A stretch of 64,000 nucleotides of DNA, taken from NCBI RefSeq assembly GCF_003123685.1, contig NZ_QCYJ01000154.1, positions 124,001 through 188,000 on the forward strand, given 5' to 3'. Of the stretch, positions 41,785-51,028 are shown piece by piece (position 1 is the stretch's first letter; each line of letters begins with the position of its first letter). The stretch is from Nocardia aurea. GTDB lineage: Bacteria > Actinomycetota > Actinomycetes > Mycobacteriales > Mycobacteriaceae. The translations under genes were made by a program, and so were the position numbers. The notes beneath the pieces were generated by a model, which worked only from the letters and a program-made list of their open reading frames with translations, ran no database searches and was not told the DNA's origin.

Positions 41785-44289
41785 GTGCGAGTAGCGCAGT
41801 CCTGGCTGACCGAAATCATCCAGCGCACCACCCCCGAGTGGTCGGTGACGCCGGAGGAACTGGATGCCGGATTCGTCCGAGTCGGCCTCGAGGTCGAGGA
41901 GGTCGACGAACTCCGGCCGGTGACGGGCGATATCGACAAACCCCTTGTCGTCGGCCGGGTCGCCGAGATCACCGAACTGACCGAGTTCAAGAAGCCGATC
42001 CGCTTCTGCAAGGTCGACGTCGGCAATCCCGAACCGCAGGAGATCGTCTGCGGCGCGAGCAATTTCGCCGTGGGCGACCTGGTCGTGGTGGTACTGCCCG
42101 GCGGGGTGCTGCCCGACGGTTTCGCGATCTCCTCGCGCAAGACCTACGGTCACGTGTCCAACGGCATGATCTGCTCGGTCGCCGAACTCGGCATCGGCAA
42201 GGATCACAGCGGCATCCTGGTGCTCGAGCCGGGAACCGCGGAACCGGGCACCGACGCCAACGAACTGCTCGGCCTCGGCGACACCGTCATCGAACTGAAC
42301 ATCACCCCCGACCGCGGCTACTGTTTCTCGGCGCGCGGCCTGGCCAGGGAACTGGCCTGCGGTTTCGACCTGGAATACGCCGATCTCGCGGTGCGCACCC
42401 TGCCCGACGACGAGAAGGACGCCTGGCAGGTGCGGCTCGAGCCGTCCTCCCAGTGCACCCGATTCGCGACGCGCAGGGTCACCGGCATCGACCAGTCGGC
42501 GGTGAGCCCGTGGTGGTTGCAGCGTCGACTGCTGTTGGCCGGAGTGCGCCCGATCTCGCCCGCGGTCGACGTCACCAACTACGTGATGCTCGAACTCGGT
42601 CAGCCGCTGCACGCCTTCGACGCCGCGAAGGTCAACGGCGCGCTGGTGGTGCGCACGGCCAACCGGGGCGAGACGCTGCGCACCCTGGACGAGGTGGAAC
42701 GCACCCTCGATGCCGAGGACGTGGTCATCGCCGACGATTCCGGCGTCATCTCGCTGGCCGGTGTGATGGGCGGGGCGACCACCGAGGTCGGCCACGACAC
42801 CGTCGACGTGCTGCTCGAGGCCGCCACCTGGAACCCGCTGCTGATCTACCGGACCTCGCGCAGGCACAAGTTGGTCTCCGAGGCGGGGAAACGATATGAG
42901 CGCGTCGTCGATCCGGAGATCAATATCGCCGCGCTCGATCGCGCGGCCACCCTGCTGGCCGATATCACCGGCGGCACCATCGCGGCCGAACTGACCGATG
43001 TCCGGGTTCCGGTGGCAGCGCCCGCGCCGATCCGCATCGATATCGACCTGGCCGACCGGGTCGCCGGCATCACCTATCCGACCGGTACCTCGGCGCGTCG
43101 TCTGGCCCAGATCGGTTGCACGGTCGAGGTTTCCGTCGACGAGCAGACCGGACACGGTCAGCTCGTCGTGACCCCGCCGAGCTGGCGGCCGGATCTGACC
43201 CAGCCCGCCGACCTGGTGGAGGAGGTGCTGCGGCTGGAGGGACTCGAGCAGATCCCGTCCGTGCTGCCCAGTGCCCCGGCCGGTCGCGGACTGACCGCGA
43301 CCCAGCGTCGCCGTCGTGCGGTCAGCCGCGCGCTCGCCTTCGCGGGCGGCATCGAAGTGCCCGCACCGCCCTTCCTCGCCGCCGGTGTCTTCGATGTCTG
43401 GGGACTCGAGGCCGACGACCCGCGCCGGGCGACCACCCGGGTGCTGAACCCGCTCGACGTCGAGCGGGCCGAACTGGTCACCACCCTGCTGCCCGGACTG
43501 CTGGAGGTGGCGGCCCGCAACATCTCGCGCGGCGCGCGCGACCTCACCCTCTACGGCATCGCGCAGGTCGTGCTGCCCGGCGCGGACACCAGGGCGGTGG
43601 CGGCGCTGCCGGTCGACCGCAGGCCGACCGACGAGCAGATCGCCGAACTCATCGGCTCGCTGCCCGCCCAGCCGGTGCACGTCGCCGCGGTGCTGACCGG
43701 GCGTCGCGAGCCGCGCGGACCGTGGGGTCCGGGACGTCAGGCCGAGGCCGCCGACGCGTTCGCCCTCGCGGACACGGTCGCCGACGCGGCCGGAGTGACC
43801 TTCGAACGCCGTGCGGCGAACTACCTGCCGTGGCATCCGGGTCGCTGCGCGGAACTGCTGGTCGACGGAGTGGTCGTCGGTTACGCCGGTGAACTGCATC
43901 CGGCTGTACTCGAGCGCGCCGGTCTGCCCCCGCGCACCTGCGCGCTCGAACTCGACCTGGACGCGCTGCCGCTGGTCGAAGCGCGTCCCGTGCCCGTGGT
44001 GTCCCCGTTCCCCGCGGTCTTGCAGGACGTATCCGTGAGCGTGGAGAAGACCGTCGCCGCCGCGTCGGTCGAATCCGCGCTGCGCGGCGGTGGCGGCGAA
44101 CTGCTCGAGGACATCGCCCTGTTCGACGTCTACGAGGGCGCGCAGGCAGGCGAGGGGCGCAAATCCCTCACCTACGCCCTGCGCTTCCGTGCGCAGGACC
44201 GGACCCTCACCGAGGACGAGGCGAGTGCGGCGCGCGACGCCGCGGTCGCGGCTGCCGCGGAATCCGTCGGAGCCGTACTGCGCGGCTGA
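41785..44289 (+). CDS. pheT: Phenylalanine-tRNA ligase beta subunit
   Basis: This 834-residue beta subunit begins with MRVAQSWLTEII, then carries an EMAP-like tRNA-binding domain (about residues 45-155), the B3/B4 editing domain (about 210-370) that hydrolyses Tyr-tRNA(Phe), the B5 domain and a C-terminal anticodon-binding FDX-ACB domain (about 740-834; VVSPFPAVLQDVSVSV). Start at GTG 41785. It is co-transcribed with pheS. A triple repeat with a terminator-like hairpin follows the stop. Confidence 0.97.
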   Translation: MRVAQSWLTEIIQRTTPEWSVTPEELDAGFVRVGLEVEEVDELRPVTGDIDKPLVVGRVAEITELTEFKKPIRFCKVDVGNPEPQEIVCGASNFAVGDLVVVVLPGGVLPDGFAISSRKTYGHVSNGMICSVAELGIGKDHSGILVLEPGTAEPGTDANELLGLGDTVIELNITPDRGYCFSARGLARELACGFDLEYADLAVRTLPDDEKDAWQVRLEPSSQCTRFATRRVTGIDQSAVSPWWLQRRLLLAGVRPISPAVDVTNYVMLELGQPLHAFDAAKVNGALVVRTANRGETLRTLDEVERTLDAEDVVIADDSGVISLAGVMGGATTEVGHDTVDVLLEAATWNPLLIYRTSRRHKLVSEAGKRYERVVDPEINIAALDRAATLLADITGGTIAAELTDVRVPVAAPAPIRIDIDLADRVAGITYPTGTSARRLAQIGCTVEVSVDEQTGHGQLVVTPPSWRPDLTQPADLVEEVLRLEGLEQIPSVLPSAPAGRGLTATQRRRRAVSRALAFAGGIEVPAPPFLAAGVFDVWGLEADDPRRATTRVLNPLDVERAELVTTLLPGLLEVAARNISRGARDLTLYGIAQVVLPGADTRAVAALPVDRRPTDEQIAELIGSLPAQPVHVAAVLTGRREPRGPWGPGRQAEAADAFALADTVADAAGVTFERRAANYLPWHPGRCAELLVDGVVVGYAGELHPAVLERAGLPPRTCALELDLDALPLVEARPVPVVSPFPAVLQDVSVSVEKTVAAASVESALRGGGGELLEDIALFDVYEGAQAGEGRKSLTYALRFRAQDRTLTEDEASAARDAAVAAAAESVGAVLRG

Positions 44290-44293
44290 TGAC

Positions 44294-44362
44294 GTCACGG
44301 AGACCTCGCCGTCACGGAGACCTCGCCGTCACGGAGACCTCGCCGTCGCGGTGGGGTCTCCG
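44294..44362 (+). repeat. Triple 17-bp direct repeat and hairpin after pheT
   Basis: GTCACGGAGACCTCGCC is repeated three times without gaps (44294-44310, 44311-44327, 44328-44344). The inverse GGTCTCCG at 44355-44362 can pair with CGGAGACC inside any of the three units, closest at 44332-44339. The unit nearest the inverse arm makes a terminator-like stem; the others provide alternative partners. Confidence 0.7.
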
Positions 44363-44562
44363 CGTCGCGGGGTGGGGCGAGAGTTCGCGAATCGCGTGCT
44401 CGACCGTATTCGCTGATCACACGCCGACACAGCGGAGCCGGTGCGGCCGCTGTGTGCGCCGGTGTGGTCAGCGGGGAATTTCGCGAGCCGTGTGGACGGT
44501 TCTCCGATGACAGGGACGGCGACGTGACCGACGTGGCCGTGGTGACGACAGCGGAGGTTCCG

Positions 44563-44853
44563 ATGAGCGTGCGAGCACTGTGGAACGACGTGGTACTGGC
44601 CGAGAGCGCCGACACGGTTGTGGTGGAGGGCAATCACTATTTCCCGGCGGAGTCGATCAACAGGGAGTACTTCACCGCGAGCGACACCCATTCGGTATGC
44701 CCGTGGAAGGGCACGGCCTCCTACTACACCGTGACGGTCGACGGTCGGCAGAATCCCGATGCCGCCTGGTTCTACCCGGAACCGAAGAGCGCCGCCGAGC
44801 AGATCCGCGACCGGGTCGCGTTCTGGCGCGGGGTCGACGTCGTCGAGAACTGA
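44563..44853 (+). CDS. DUF427 domain protein
   Basis: This 96-residue protein reads VRALWNDVVLAESADTVVVEG, YFPAESINREYF, CPWKGTASYYTV, AAWFYPEP. This is the complete DUF427 beta-tent domain. The CPWKG/YFPxE residues are invariant in the family, whose biochemical role is not established. GGAGG seven bases ahead of the ATG fixes the start. Confidence 0.9.
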   Translation: MSVRALWNDVVLAESADTVVVEGNHYFPAESINREYFTASDTHSVCPWKGTASYYTVTVDGRQNPDAAWFYPEPKSAAEQIRDRVAFWRGVDVVEN

Positions 44854-44910
44854 CCGGATTCCCGGTCCGGCGAACTGTCGCCGACGGCGCGGGCCGAGTA
44901 TGAAGAGGAC

Positions 44911-45678
44911 ATGCGACATCCGGCCGCCCCGATTCTCAACGCGCTGACGTTCATGCCCGAGCGGCAGGTGTCGCGCACACCCGCCGTCCTCGGTCTGTCG
45001 TATACCGATCTCACCCTGCGCACCGACGACGGCGAATCACTGCACGGCTGGTGGATGCCGGCAGCGCGCTCCCGGGGGCACATCCTGTTCGCCCACGGCA
45101 ACGGCGGCACCATCGGCGATCGAGTGCCGATCTTCGCGATGCTCAACGAAATGGGCTTCGACGTACTGGCATTCGACTATCGCGGATACGGTCGCAGCAC
45201 CGGCCGCCCGACCGAACACGGCACCTACCTCGACGTGCGCGCCGCGCGCCGGAGTCTGCTCGGGCAACGGGGCGTCGACCCCGAACGGGTGCTGTATCTG
45301 GGCAAGTCGCTCGGCGGCGGCGTCATGCTCGAACTGTGCACCGAGCATCCGCCCGCCGGGCTGATCCTGATGTCCACCTTCACCGGAATCCGGGACGCGG
45401 CCAGGTCGATCTACCCGTACCTGCCGAGCCCGTTCGTTCCCGACGCCTACCCGAGTCTGCGGCGGATCCGCACGCTGCGCGCACCGGTGCTGATCATGCA
45501 CGGCGACCGCGACGAACTGCTTCCGCTGCGTCACGCCGAACGGCTGTACGCCGCCGCGCCCGAGCCGAAGCGGTTGGAGGTGTTCCCCGGCGCGGGCCAC
45601 AACGACCTGATCGCCACCGACGGCGGACGGTGGATGGGACTTGTGCGCGGCTTCGCCGGGGACGTTCTCGGCACCTGA
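44911..45678 (+). CDS. Alpha/beta hydrolase (Bem46/YfhR-like)
   Basis: This 255-residue serine hydrolase has HGNGGTIGDR (oxyanion region), nucleophile Ser in LGKSLGGGVM, acid in HGDRDELLP and His in GAGHNDL. It resembles the Bem46/ABHD12-13 group, whose substrates are mostly unknown. There is no signal peptide, only a short N-terminal segment. It follows the DUF427 gene in the same direction after 57 bases. Confidence 0.87.
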   Translation: MRHPAAPILNALTFMPERQVSRTPAVLGLSYTDLTLRTDDGESLHGWWMPAARSRGHILFAHGNGGTIGDRVPIFAMLNEMGFDVLAFDYRGYGRSTGRPTEHGTYLDVRAARRSLLGQRGVDPERVLYLGKSLGGGVMLELCTEHPPAGLILMSTFTGIRDAARSIYPYLPSPFVPDAYPSLRRIRTLRAPVLIMHGDRDELLPLRHAERLYAAAPEPKRLEVFPGAGHNDLIATDGGRWMGLVRGFAGDVLGT

Positions 45679-45731
45679 CGGTGTTTCCCGAGGTCAGCGG
45701 GTCGAGCGCAGGTGCTGCGTAACCTGGCGAC

Positions 45732-46241
45732 ATGAGTGATTACAGCGATATCGCCGCGAAACTGGCGGCGTTGTCGGACGCGGAACTGGTGGCTGTCCTG
45801 CGACCCGTGGTGGCCGGACGGCCCGCCCTCTGGGCGCTGCGAAACGCGCTGGAGGAGTCATCGAGCGTCCATCATGCGGAACTGATCGATGATGTGAGTC
45901 CCGCCACCGGTACAGCGCCGTCGCATGACGCGCCCGCGCCGGACCCGGGATCGGGGCAGGTAGGGGGCGGTATTCCGGTACCGCCGGTACCGGTACCACC
46001 GACCGGAATTCCCGGCAGCCCCACGATCGGCGGATATTCGACCTCGGGGGTGCCATCCTTCGACTCCGTTCGCGATAAGGTCGAGCAGCGCTTCGGCACC
46101 GCGCAGGGGATGGGCGAACTCGACCGACAGACCCCGGCGGGCCGCAGCGCCGAAGAACAATTCGAGGCGCGTGAGAAAGCCGCGCGCGACCGTCTGGACC
46201 AGATACGGAAATCGGTGCGCGGCAACGACGTCGATTCGTGA
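45732..46241 (+). CDS. Conserved hypothetical, helical ends with Pro/Gly-rich middle
   Basis: I do not recognise this 169-residue protein. Residues 1-55 are predicted helical (YSDIAAKLAALSDAELVAVL), 60-105 are Pro/Gly/Val-rich (GGGIPVPPVPVPPTGIPG) and probably disordered, and 115-165 form a charged helix (RSAEEQFEAREKAARDRLDQ). There is no signal peptide or membrane segment. It is 36 bases ahead of another unknown gene with which it is likely co-transcribed. Confidence 0.6.
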   Translation: MSDYSDIAAKLAALSDAELVAVLRPVVAGRPALWALRNALEESSSVHHAELIDDVSPATGTAPSHDAPAPDPGSGQVGGGIPVPPVPVPPTGIPGSPTIGGYSTSGVPSFDSVRDKVEQRFGTAQGMGELDRQTPAGRSAEEQFEAREKAARDRLDQIRKSVRGNDVDS

Positions 46242-46277
46242 CAGCGCGGCCCGGACCGCAGATATGGATGGAACTCG

Positions 46278-47297
46278 ATGAGCGAACCGCGTGAGATCGC
46301 CGAACGGCTGCTCGACGCCCAGGTGGAATACCTGCTCGGCGAGGTGACCGGCGACCGCTTCGCGGAGGTCGTCGGCCGCGATATCGAGTCCGTGCTCGGG
46401 GTCGCCGACACCCTGGTGTTCCGCGAGATCGTGGACGTCGACCAGGCGAAGCAGACGGTGCGCACCATCGTCGACCTGATCGGCGGCAGCCCGGTCATCG
46501 CGGATATGGTCGGCGTCTTCGCCGATTCGATCTACGACAACATCGCCGAGAACAACGATTACACTCTCGGCCAGGTGGTCGACCGCGAGCCCGTCGAGGC
46601 GCTGCTGGAGAAGATCTTCGCCATGCACCAGGCCCAGGAACGCATCCTGGACCGGCTGACCGAGAGCCCGCTTGTCGCCACCGTCGCCGCGAAATTCGTG
46701 GACAAACTCATCAACGATTTCGTCGCCGCGAATCGGGAGCGCGCCGAGAAGATTCCCGGTGTCTCCTCACTGATGTCGCTGGGCCAGTCGGCGGCCAATC
46801 GGGCCAAGAAGGTCGCCGACAACAGTTTCGTCGGGGATCTCGCGGGCAAGGGAGCCCTGTTCGCCCTCAAACGCACGAACAACGCCATCCGGGAGATGTT
46901 GCGTGACGCGCCGGTGCATTCCGCCGCGATGGAATTCTGGGATCTGCACGCCGACGAACCCGTCAGCGGGTTGCGCGAATACCTGACCCGCAAGGATCTG
47001 AACGAACTCGTCCTGCTCTGCTACGAGATCGCTGTCACCACCAGGGAGAAGCCGTATTTCGGCCTGCTTCTCGACGAATGCGTTGAGGTCTTCTTCCAGA
47101 AGTACGGCGACTACACCCTCGCGGCCATGCTGCCCGAACTCGGTCTGACCGGGGACGATATCGCCACCGAGATCCTGCGCTACGGTCCCGCCGTCATCGA
47201 GGGCGCCAAACGCAACGGCGTCCTGGCCGGGCTGATCAGGGAACGTCTCGCGCCGTTCTACACCTCCGAGGCGGTGCTCGCGATCCTCGCGGGATAG
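46278..47297 (+). CDS. Conserved hypothetical alpha-helical protein
   Basis: This 339-residue protein is of no family I can name. It is almost entirely helical with many acidic residues (AERLLDAQVEYLLGEVTGDR; FREIVDVDQAKQTVRTIVDL) and carries a short Ala/Ser region in the middle (SLMSLGQSAANRAKKVA). There are no clear membrane helices, catalytic motifs or metal ligands. It is the second gene of the unknown pair and converges with the espG operon, 17 bases from the espG stop. Confidence 0.6.
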   Translation: MSEPREIAERLLDAQVEYLLGEVTGDRFAEVVGRDIESVLGVADTLVFREIVDVDQAKQTVRTIVDLIGGSPVIADMVGVFADSIYDNIAENNDYTLGQVVDREPVEALLEKIFAMHQAQERILDRLTESPLVATVAAKFVDKLINDFVAANRERAEKIPGVSSLMSLGQSAANRAKKVADNSFVGDLAGKGALFALKRTNNAIREMLRDAPVHSAAMEFWDLHADEPVSGLREYLTRKDLNELVLLCYEIAVTTREKPYFGLLLDECVEVFFQKYGDYTLAAMLPELGLTGDDIATEILRYGPAVIEGAKRNGVLAGLIRERLAPFYTSEAVLAILAG

Positions 47298-47314
47298 CCG
47301 TTCGCGGCGCTCGC

Positions 47315-48088
47315 TCAGCGCGGCCGGTGATCGCCGTTGCGCACCTCGGTGACGGTACGGCTGATCATCTCCCGCAGGGTCGCGGTGATCCGTTGCCTGT
47401 CGGTGGGTTTCACGGTCACCACGCGACTGCCGAAACTGACGTAGCGGCCGTCGTCCTCGAAATCGGTGATCTGGAAATCCTTACGCCCACCGATATGGCG
47501 ATTGTCGACGCTGCCGAGCGGATACACCCCGATATGGGTGGTCGCCGTGGTCCTGCGCGCGAAGAATCTGTCGAATTCCTCGCGCACCGTCGGTCGCCAG
47601 GCGTCGCGGACCACCGGCGGCGGCTTCTCCAATTCCTCGACCGGAACCTGCATCGGTTTACTCTGTCCGGCACGGCAATCCGGAATCGCCGTGAGCACGG
47701 CGGGCGCGAGATCCTCGGCATCGAGCAGCAGCAGATCGACATCGGCGCCGCGATCGTGGTCGATCCCCGGCGCCTGGACGGCGACCGCCGCATGCTGGAA
47801 ATGCGACCCGCCGTGCGCCCTGATCTTGCGACGGTCGGTGCCGCCCCGAAATCCGGCCACCTCCACCCTGGCCTCGGGATTCAGCAGCACCTCCACCGCC
47901 CGCACCAGGTCGTCGTCCATCTGCGGGACCACGGTCTGCGCGGCGGCCCGGCGCAGACGATCGGAATCCTCCTGGAATCGCTCGGTCGAACGATGCTGGA
48001 GGGGGTAGGGCAGCACGTCGCGCCCGGTCGACTCCCAGAGCACCCGGAATTCGAGCGCGGTGAAACGCCACCGCCGCAGCGTCGTCAT
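47315..48088 (-). CDS. EspG family ESX chaperone
   Basis: This 257-residue protein has the EspG pattern: ALEFRVLWESTGRDVLPYPL at the N-terminus and a C-terminal segment FFARRTTATTHIGVYPLG that forms the PPE-binding beta sheet. EspG proteins bind the tip of PE-PPE dimers and keep them soluble before ESX secretion. It is the last gene of a four-gene minus-strand operon whose preceding gene encodes a PPE-like protein, its likely client. Confidence 0.8.
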   Translation of the reverse strand: MTTLRRWRFTALEFRVLWESTGRDVLPYPLQHRSTERFQEDSDRLRRAAAQTVVPQMDDDLVRAVEVLLNPEARVEVAGFRGGTDRRKIRAHGGSHFQHAAVAVQAPGIDHDRGADVDLLLLDAEDLAPAVLTAIPDCRAGQSKPMQVPVEELEKPPPVVRDAWRPTVREEFDRFFARRTTATTHIGVYPLGSVDNRHIGGRKDFQITDFEDDGRYVSFGSRVVTVKPTDRQRITATLREMISRTVTEVRNGDHRPR

Positions 48089-48110
48089 GCGAGATTCCCG
48101 CCGTTCTGTC

Positions 48111-49439
48111 TCACGCGCCGATGACCGGCGGGACGGTTCCCGGGAGGGAATCCAGTCCGGTGACCTGCTCGCCGTTCTCCTGGTTGATCAGATAGTCCGG
48201 GATACCTTTGCTCGACTCGTCGTCCTTGCCGCCGCGCGAACCGGGAGAACCCATACCTCCCATGCCGTTACGCCCCGTGCTCGACGCCGCTGCCGCGTTC
48301 GTCGAGGCACCCGCCGAGAGACCCGCCGCGACCGGAGTGCCGGTCACCGAACGTCCCGGAGACGGCGTGGACGAACCGCTCCCGGGGCTGCCCGACCTCG
48401 GCGAACCGGATCCCGAACCGCCCCGGGAGCCGGGATTGCTCCCGGTGGGATTCGCCGACGCCGGATTGGTCCCCGTGGGGTTCGCGCCCGCCGGATTGGT
48501 GGCGGGAGACTCGGATCTGGCGCTCTGCTGCTGCGACGACGGATTCGTCGACTGCGCGGACGTCGGTGAACCCTGGTCGGAGCCCTGCGGATTCGTGGGG
48601 GTTTCCGAGGGTGTCTCGCTCCGCGGATTCTCGGAACCGGACGGTGGATTCGTCGTCGGGCTCTTGCTCCGCTGTTGCGTGGGATCGCCGCCGCCGGTGG
48701 GGATGTCGGTGTTGTTCGAGGTCCGGCTGGTCGGCGTGGGGATCACCGGGACGTTGGTGTCGGTCTCGACGATGACGGGGGCATAGACCGTCCGCAAAAC
48801 CCGCACCGCCTCGGTATGCGCGGTATCGATCGCCTCCTGGTTGTCGCGCCATCCGCGCCCGGCGATCCAATGGCGGGTGTTCTCGACATTGGATCGCAGG
48901 TCGGGGGCATGCGGTACCAGAGCTTTGGTCGGTTCCAGACCGGATTTGAGTTCGGCCACCTTGTTGGCGGTCAGCTTCGCGGCATTGGACAGTTGCACCG
49001 CCTCGGTGCCGTAATCACTCACCGCCTTCGCTGCCGCGTTCCGCGATGCGCCCCGCCACATGCCTTCGTCCGTCGCGCGTTTCATCGCGTTGGTGAAATT
49101 GTTCAGCGAGGTCTCGGCACGTTTGCCGATCTCGTTCCACGCGGTCGCGAGATTGTCCACCGCCGCGATATCGATCCGGTCGACTTTCGCGCGCAGTTCC
49201 GCGGTGCCCGGGCGGTCGAAATCATCGGTCCGATGCACCGATTTCGGTCGGTAGGCGCCTTGAAACCCGATGCCGGACGCATCGTCGCGCACACCGTCGC
49301 GTTGCTGGTTGTACTTGCTCTGGATCGCGGCGGGATCGACACCGGGCTTGCGTTCCTCGCCCGCGATGAAGTCGGTGAGGTTCTCCAGCATGGCGGAGCC
49401 GAGGTCGCCGGCGCTCCATTCGAACATTCCGAATCCCAT
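48111..49439 (-). CDS. PPE/WXG100-like ESX substrate with disordered tail
   Basis: This 442-residue protein has an N-terminal helical half (to about residue 215), including a helix-turn-helix with WRG (GMWRGASRNAAAKAVSDYG) like the WxG turn of ESX substrates, and the paired helices LSNAAKLTANKVAELKSGLE. The C-terminal half is Pro/Ser/Thr/Asn/Gly-rich, with degenerate NPTG repeats (NPTGTNPASANPTGSNPGS). This is the design of nocardial PPE-like proteins that pair with EspG. No PE gene is adjacent; the 127-residue protein upstream may be the partner. Confidence 0.65.
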   Translation of the reverse strand: MGFGMFEWSAGDLGSAMLENLTDFIAGEERKPGVDPAAIQSKYNQQRDGVRDDASGIGFQGAYRPKSVHRTDDFDRPGTAELRAKVDRIDIAAVDNLATAWNEIGKRAETSLNNFTNAMKRATDEGMWRGASRNAAAKAVSDYGTEAVQLSNAAKLTANKVAELKSGLEPTKALVPHAPDLRSNVENTRHWIAGRGWRDNQEAIDTAHTEAVRVLRTVYAPVIVETDTNVPVIPTPTSRTSNNTDIPTGGGDPTQQRSKSPTTNPPSGSENPRSETPSETPTNPQGSDQGSPTSAQSTNPSSQQQSARSESPATNPAGANPTGTNPASANPTGSNPGSRGGSGSGSPRSGSPGSGSSTPSPGRSVTGTPVAAGLSAGASTNAAAASSTGRNGMGGMGSPGSRGGKDDESSKGIPDYLINQENGEQVTGLDSLPGTVPPVIGA

Positions 49440-49442
49440 GGG

Positions 49443-49826
49443 TTATCCCATCGCTTCGGTGTTGGTGTTGAAGTTCGCGGTATTGGTAACGTCCTGACCG
49501 GTGATGCGTTTGATCGACAACGCCATGATTTCCCCCATATCTTTGACGACCTCCATATGGTTGTTGATCACCGATTCGATGGAGTTGTCTTCACCGCTCG
49601 CTTGCTTTTCGAACATACCTGCGAGGTCGTTCGCCATATCGAAATCGCCGAAGCCGGAGACGTTCTGCGTTTGGCGTACATATCGCGCCATATCGCGCAG
49701 GTCTTGGATCCGCTGATCACAGGCAGTCAGGCACTGCCGTGCCGCCTCTTCGCTGTCGAGATACAGCTCACCTGCCCGTGCCTGCGCGGCGAACTGCTCC
49801 CACGTCGCGATGTCGGACTCGCTCAT
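49443..49826 (-). CDS. Small alpha-helical ESX-associated protein
   Basis: This 127-residue acidic helical protein (ATWEQFAAQARAGELYLDSEEA; LTACDQRIQDLRDMARYVRQ) has no signal peptide. Its stop is 3 bases from the PPE-like start, so it is tightly coupled. Length, helix content and position suggest a PE- or WXG100-like partner of the PPE-like protein, but there is no WxG motif and I cannot name a family. Confidence 0.55.
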   Translation of the reverse strand: MSESDIATWEQFAAQARAGELYLDSEEAARQCLTACDQRIQDLRDMARYVRQTQNVSGFGDFDMANDLAGMFEKQASGEDNSIESVINNHMEVVKDMGEIMALSIKRITGQDVTNTANFNTNTEAMG

Positions 49827-49841
49827 GACACCCCCTGTGTC

Positions 49842-50366
49842 CTATTTCGGTAGGACTGGCACAATCGCCGCACCGGCGCGTTCCAGAACCACGCACGGAT
49901 CCTCTCGATTGCCTAGGTCTGCATAGTTCAATACCGAGAGCTGAAAGATGCCCTGGGTCGCTGAGAACACGACATCGCAACCGAGATCCTTGGACGTGCC
50001 CGCGACTCGAAACTGCCGTCCCGGGCGCCCCGCGACTGTCACGTCTTTGAAATCGACATTGCTGCCTTTGCTCTCGAACTCCGCGACAGTTCGACCTGTC
50101 GAGTAGATCGTCAGTGAATAGGTACTGCCATTCCATGCGCAGATTTCCCATCCGGACTGCTCGACCCCGGCGATCCCGGTCTCCTTCGTTGAAGGCTTGA
50201 CACCCGAAGCGACGAGCACATCGTCCGGTATCCCCGTACACGGATCGAACAGCTGCACCGGCGCGGCACTCACGCTGGTCGGACTCCCACTGGTCGAACT
50301 CTCACACGCCATCAACCCGGGCGCGATCACCGCCGCAACCAGCACGAATTTCCATCGATGCGTCAT
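49842..50366 (-). CDS. DUF3558 family lipoprotein
   Basis: This 174-residue protein has a lipoprotein signal (MTHRWKFVLVAAVIAPGLMAC) with lipobox LMAC, so the mature form is anchored by Cys21. The rest carries the DUF3558 pattern: LFDPCTGIPDDVLVASGV, WEICAWNG, and paired cysteines. DUF3558 lipoproteins accompany ESX-associated genes in Nocardia and Rhodococcus, and their role is unknown. GAGGGTGGGG ahead of the ATG at 50366 decides the start. It is the first gene of the operon, with 15 bases to the next. Confidence 0.85.
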   Translation of the reverse strand: MTHRWKFVLVAAVIAPGLMACESSTSGSPTSVSAAPVQLFDPCTGIPDDVLVASGVKPSTKETGIAGVEQSGWEICAWNGSTYSLTIYSTGRTVAEFESKGSNVDFKDVTVAGRPGRQFRVAGTSKDLGCDVVFSATQGIFQLSVLNYADLGNREDPCVVLERAGAAIVPVLPK

Positions 50367-51028
50367 CCCCACCCTCTCGACCCGCGACGACTCGGATTGC
50401 CCGACTTTATCAGGGGCGGACGACACGCCGATCCGGGCGAGACCGCCCACTGTGATCGCCGCGAAATCGCCCTACACCTGCGGATTGTCCAGAGCACTGC
50501 GAATGAGCCGTGTGGACGATCACCCCGATCACCACTGATCGGCGACTGTACGCGCCCACCGATCCTGCCGGTGCTCTCGTCGGAGGTCGCCACGGTTCGG
50601 TCTGCGCGTGCTCTCCGCGATCGACGGGGGCACGACGGCGGAACGGCGTGGCCCGGCCGAGCGGGCCGCTGGATCGGGGATTGCGATGCGCCGATGCCTC
50701 CGGTTTGCTCGTCGGTTCGGCAACCGCTCGAAAGTCACATCGAGCAGGCCTGTCTTGTGAGCGGATGGACATTCCGGAACCTACTGATTACCAGCGTGTT
50801 TACAAACATTCCGTGTGTCCGTTTTGTCCGCATTTCGCGTTGACGGGCTTCGGCTCACTGTGGCAGCGTTCTCCTCACTTTCCGTCCGATCGGCGGGGGA
50901 GGCGGTGCGCTGGAGTTCGGAGGAGCAAGGTGGTGCGGTTACCTTTCGGTACGGAAAAGCCCGGTGGCTCAACGGGTGTCGCGCATCACAGTGCCCGACG
51001 GACGAGGCTTCTCCGTACGGGAAGTCCG
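50367..51028. other. Divergent control region of the ESX-associated operon and the conservon
   Basis: Short frames cover these 662 bases, but none has actinobacterial codon bias or homology. Around 50790-50840 the sequence is AT-richer and contains the inverted repeat TGTTT-AC-AAACA (50797-50808), a possible regulator site. GGAGGA at 50919-50924 stands before an in-frame GTG (50930) of the kinase gene, but third-position GC in the extra 33 codons is low, so I keep the later start. Confidence 0.4.

Noticed and set aside
41725..44298. 857-codon minus-strand frame opposite pheT
   Set aside because: Antisense shadow of pheT; no recognisable protein family.
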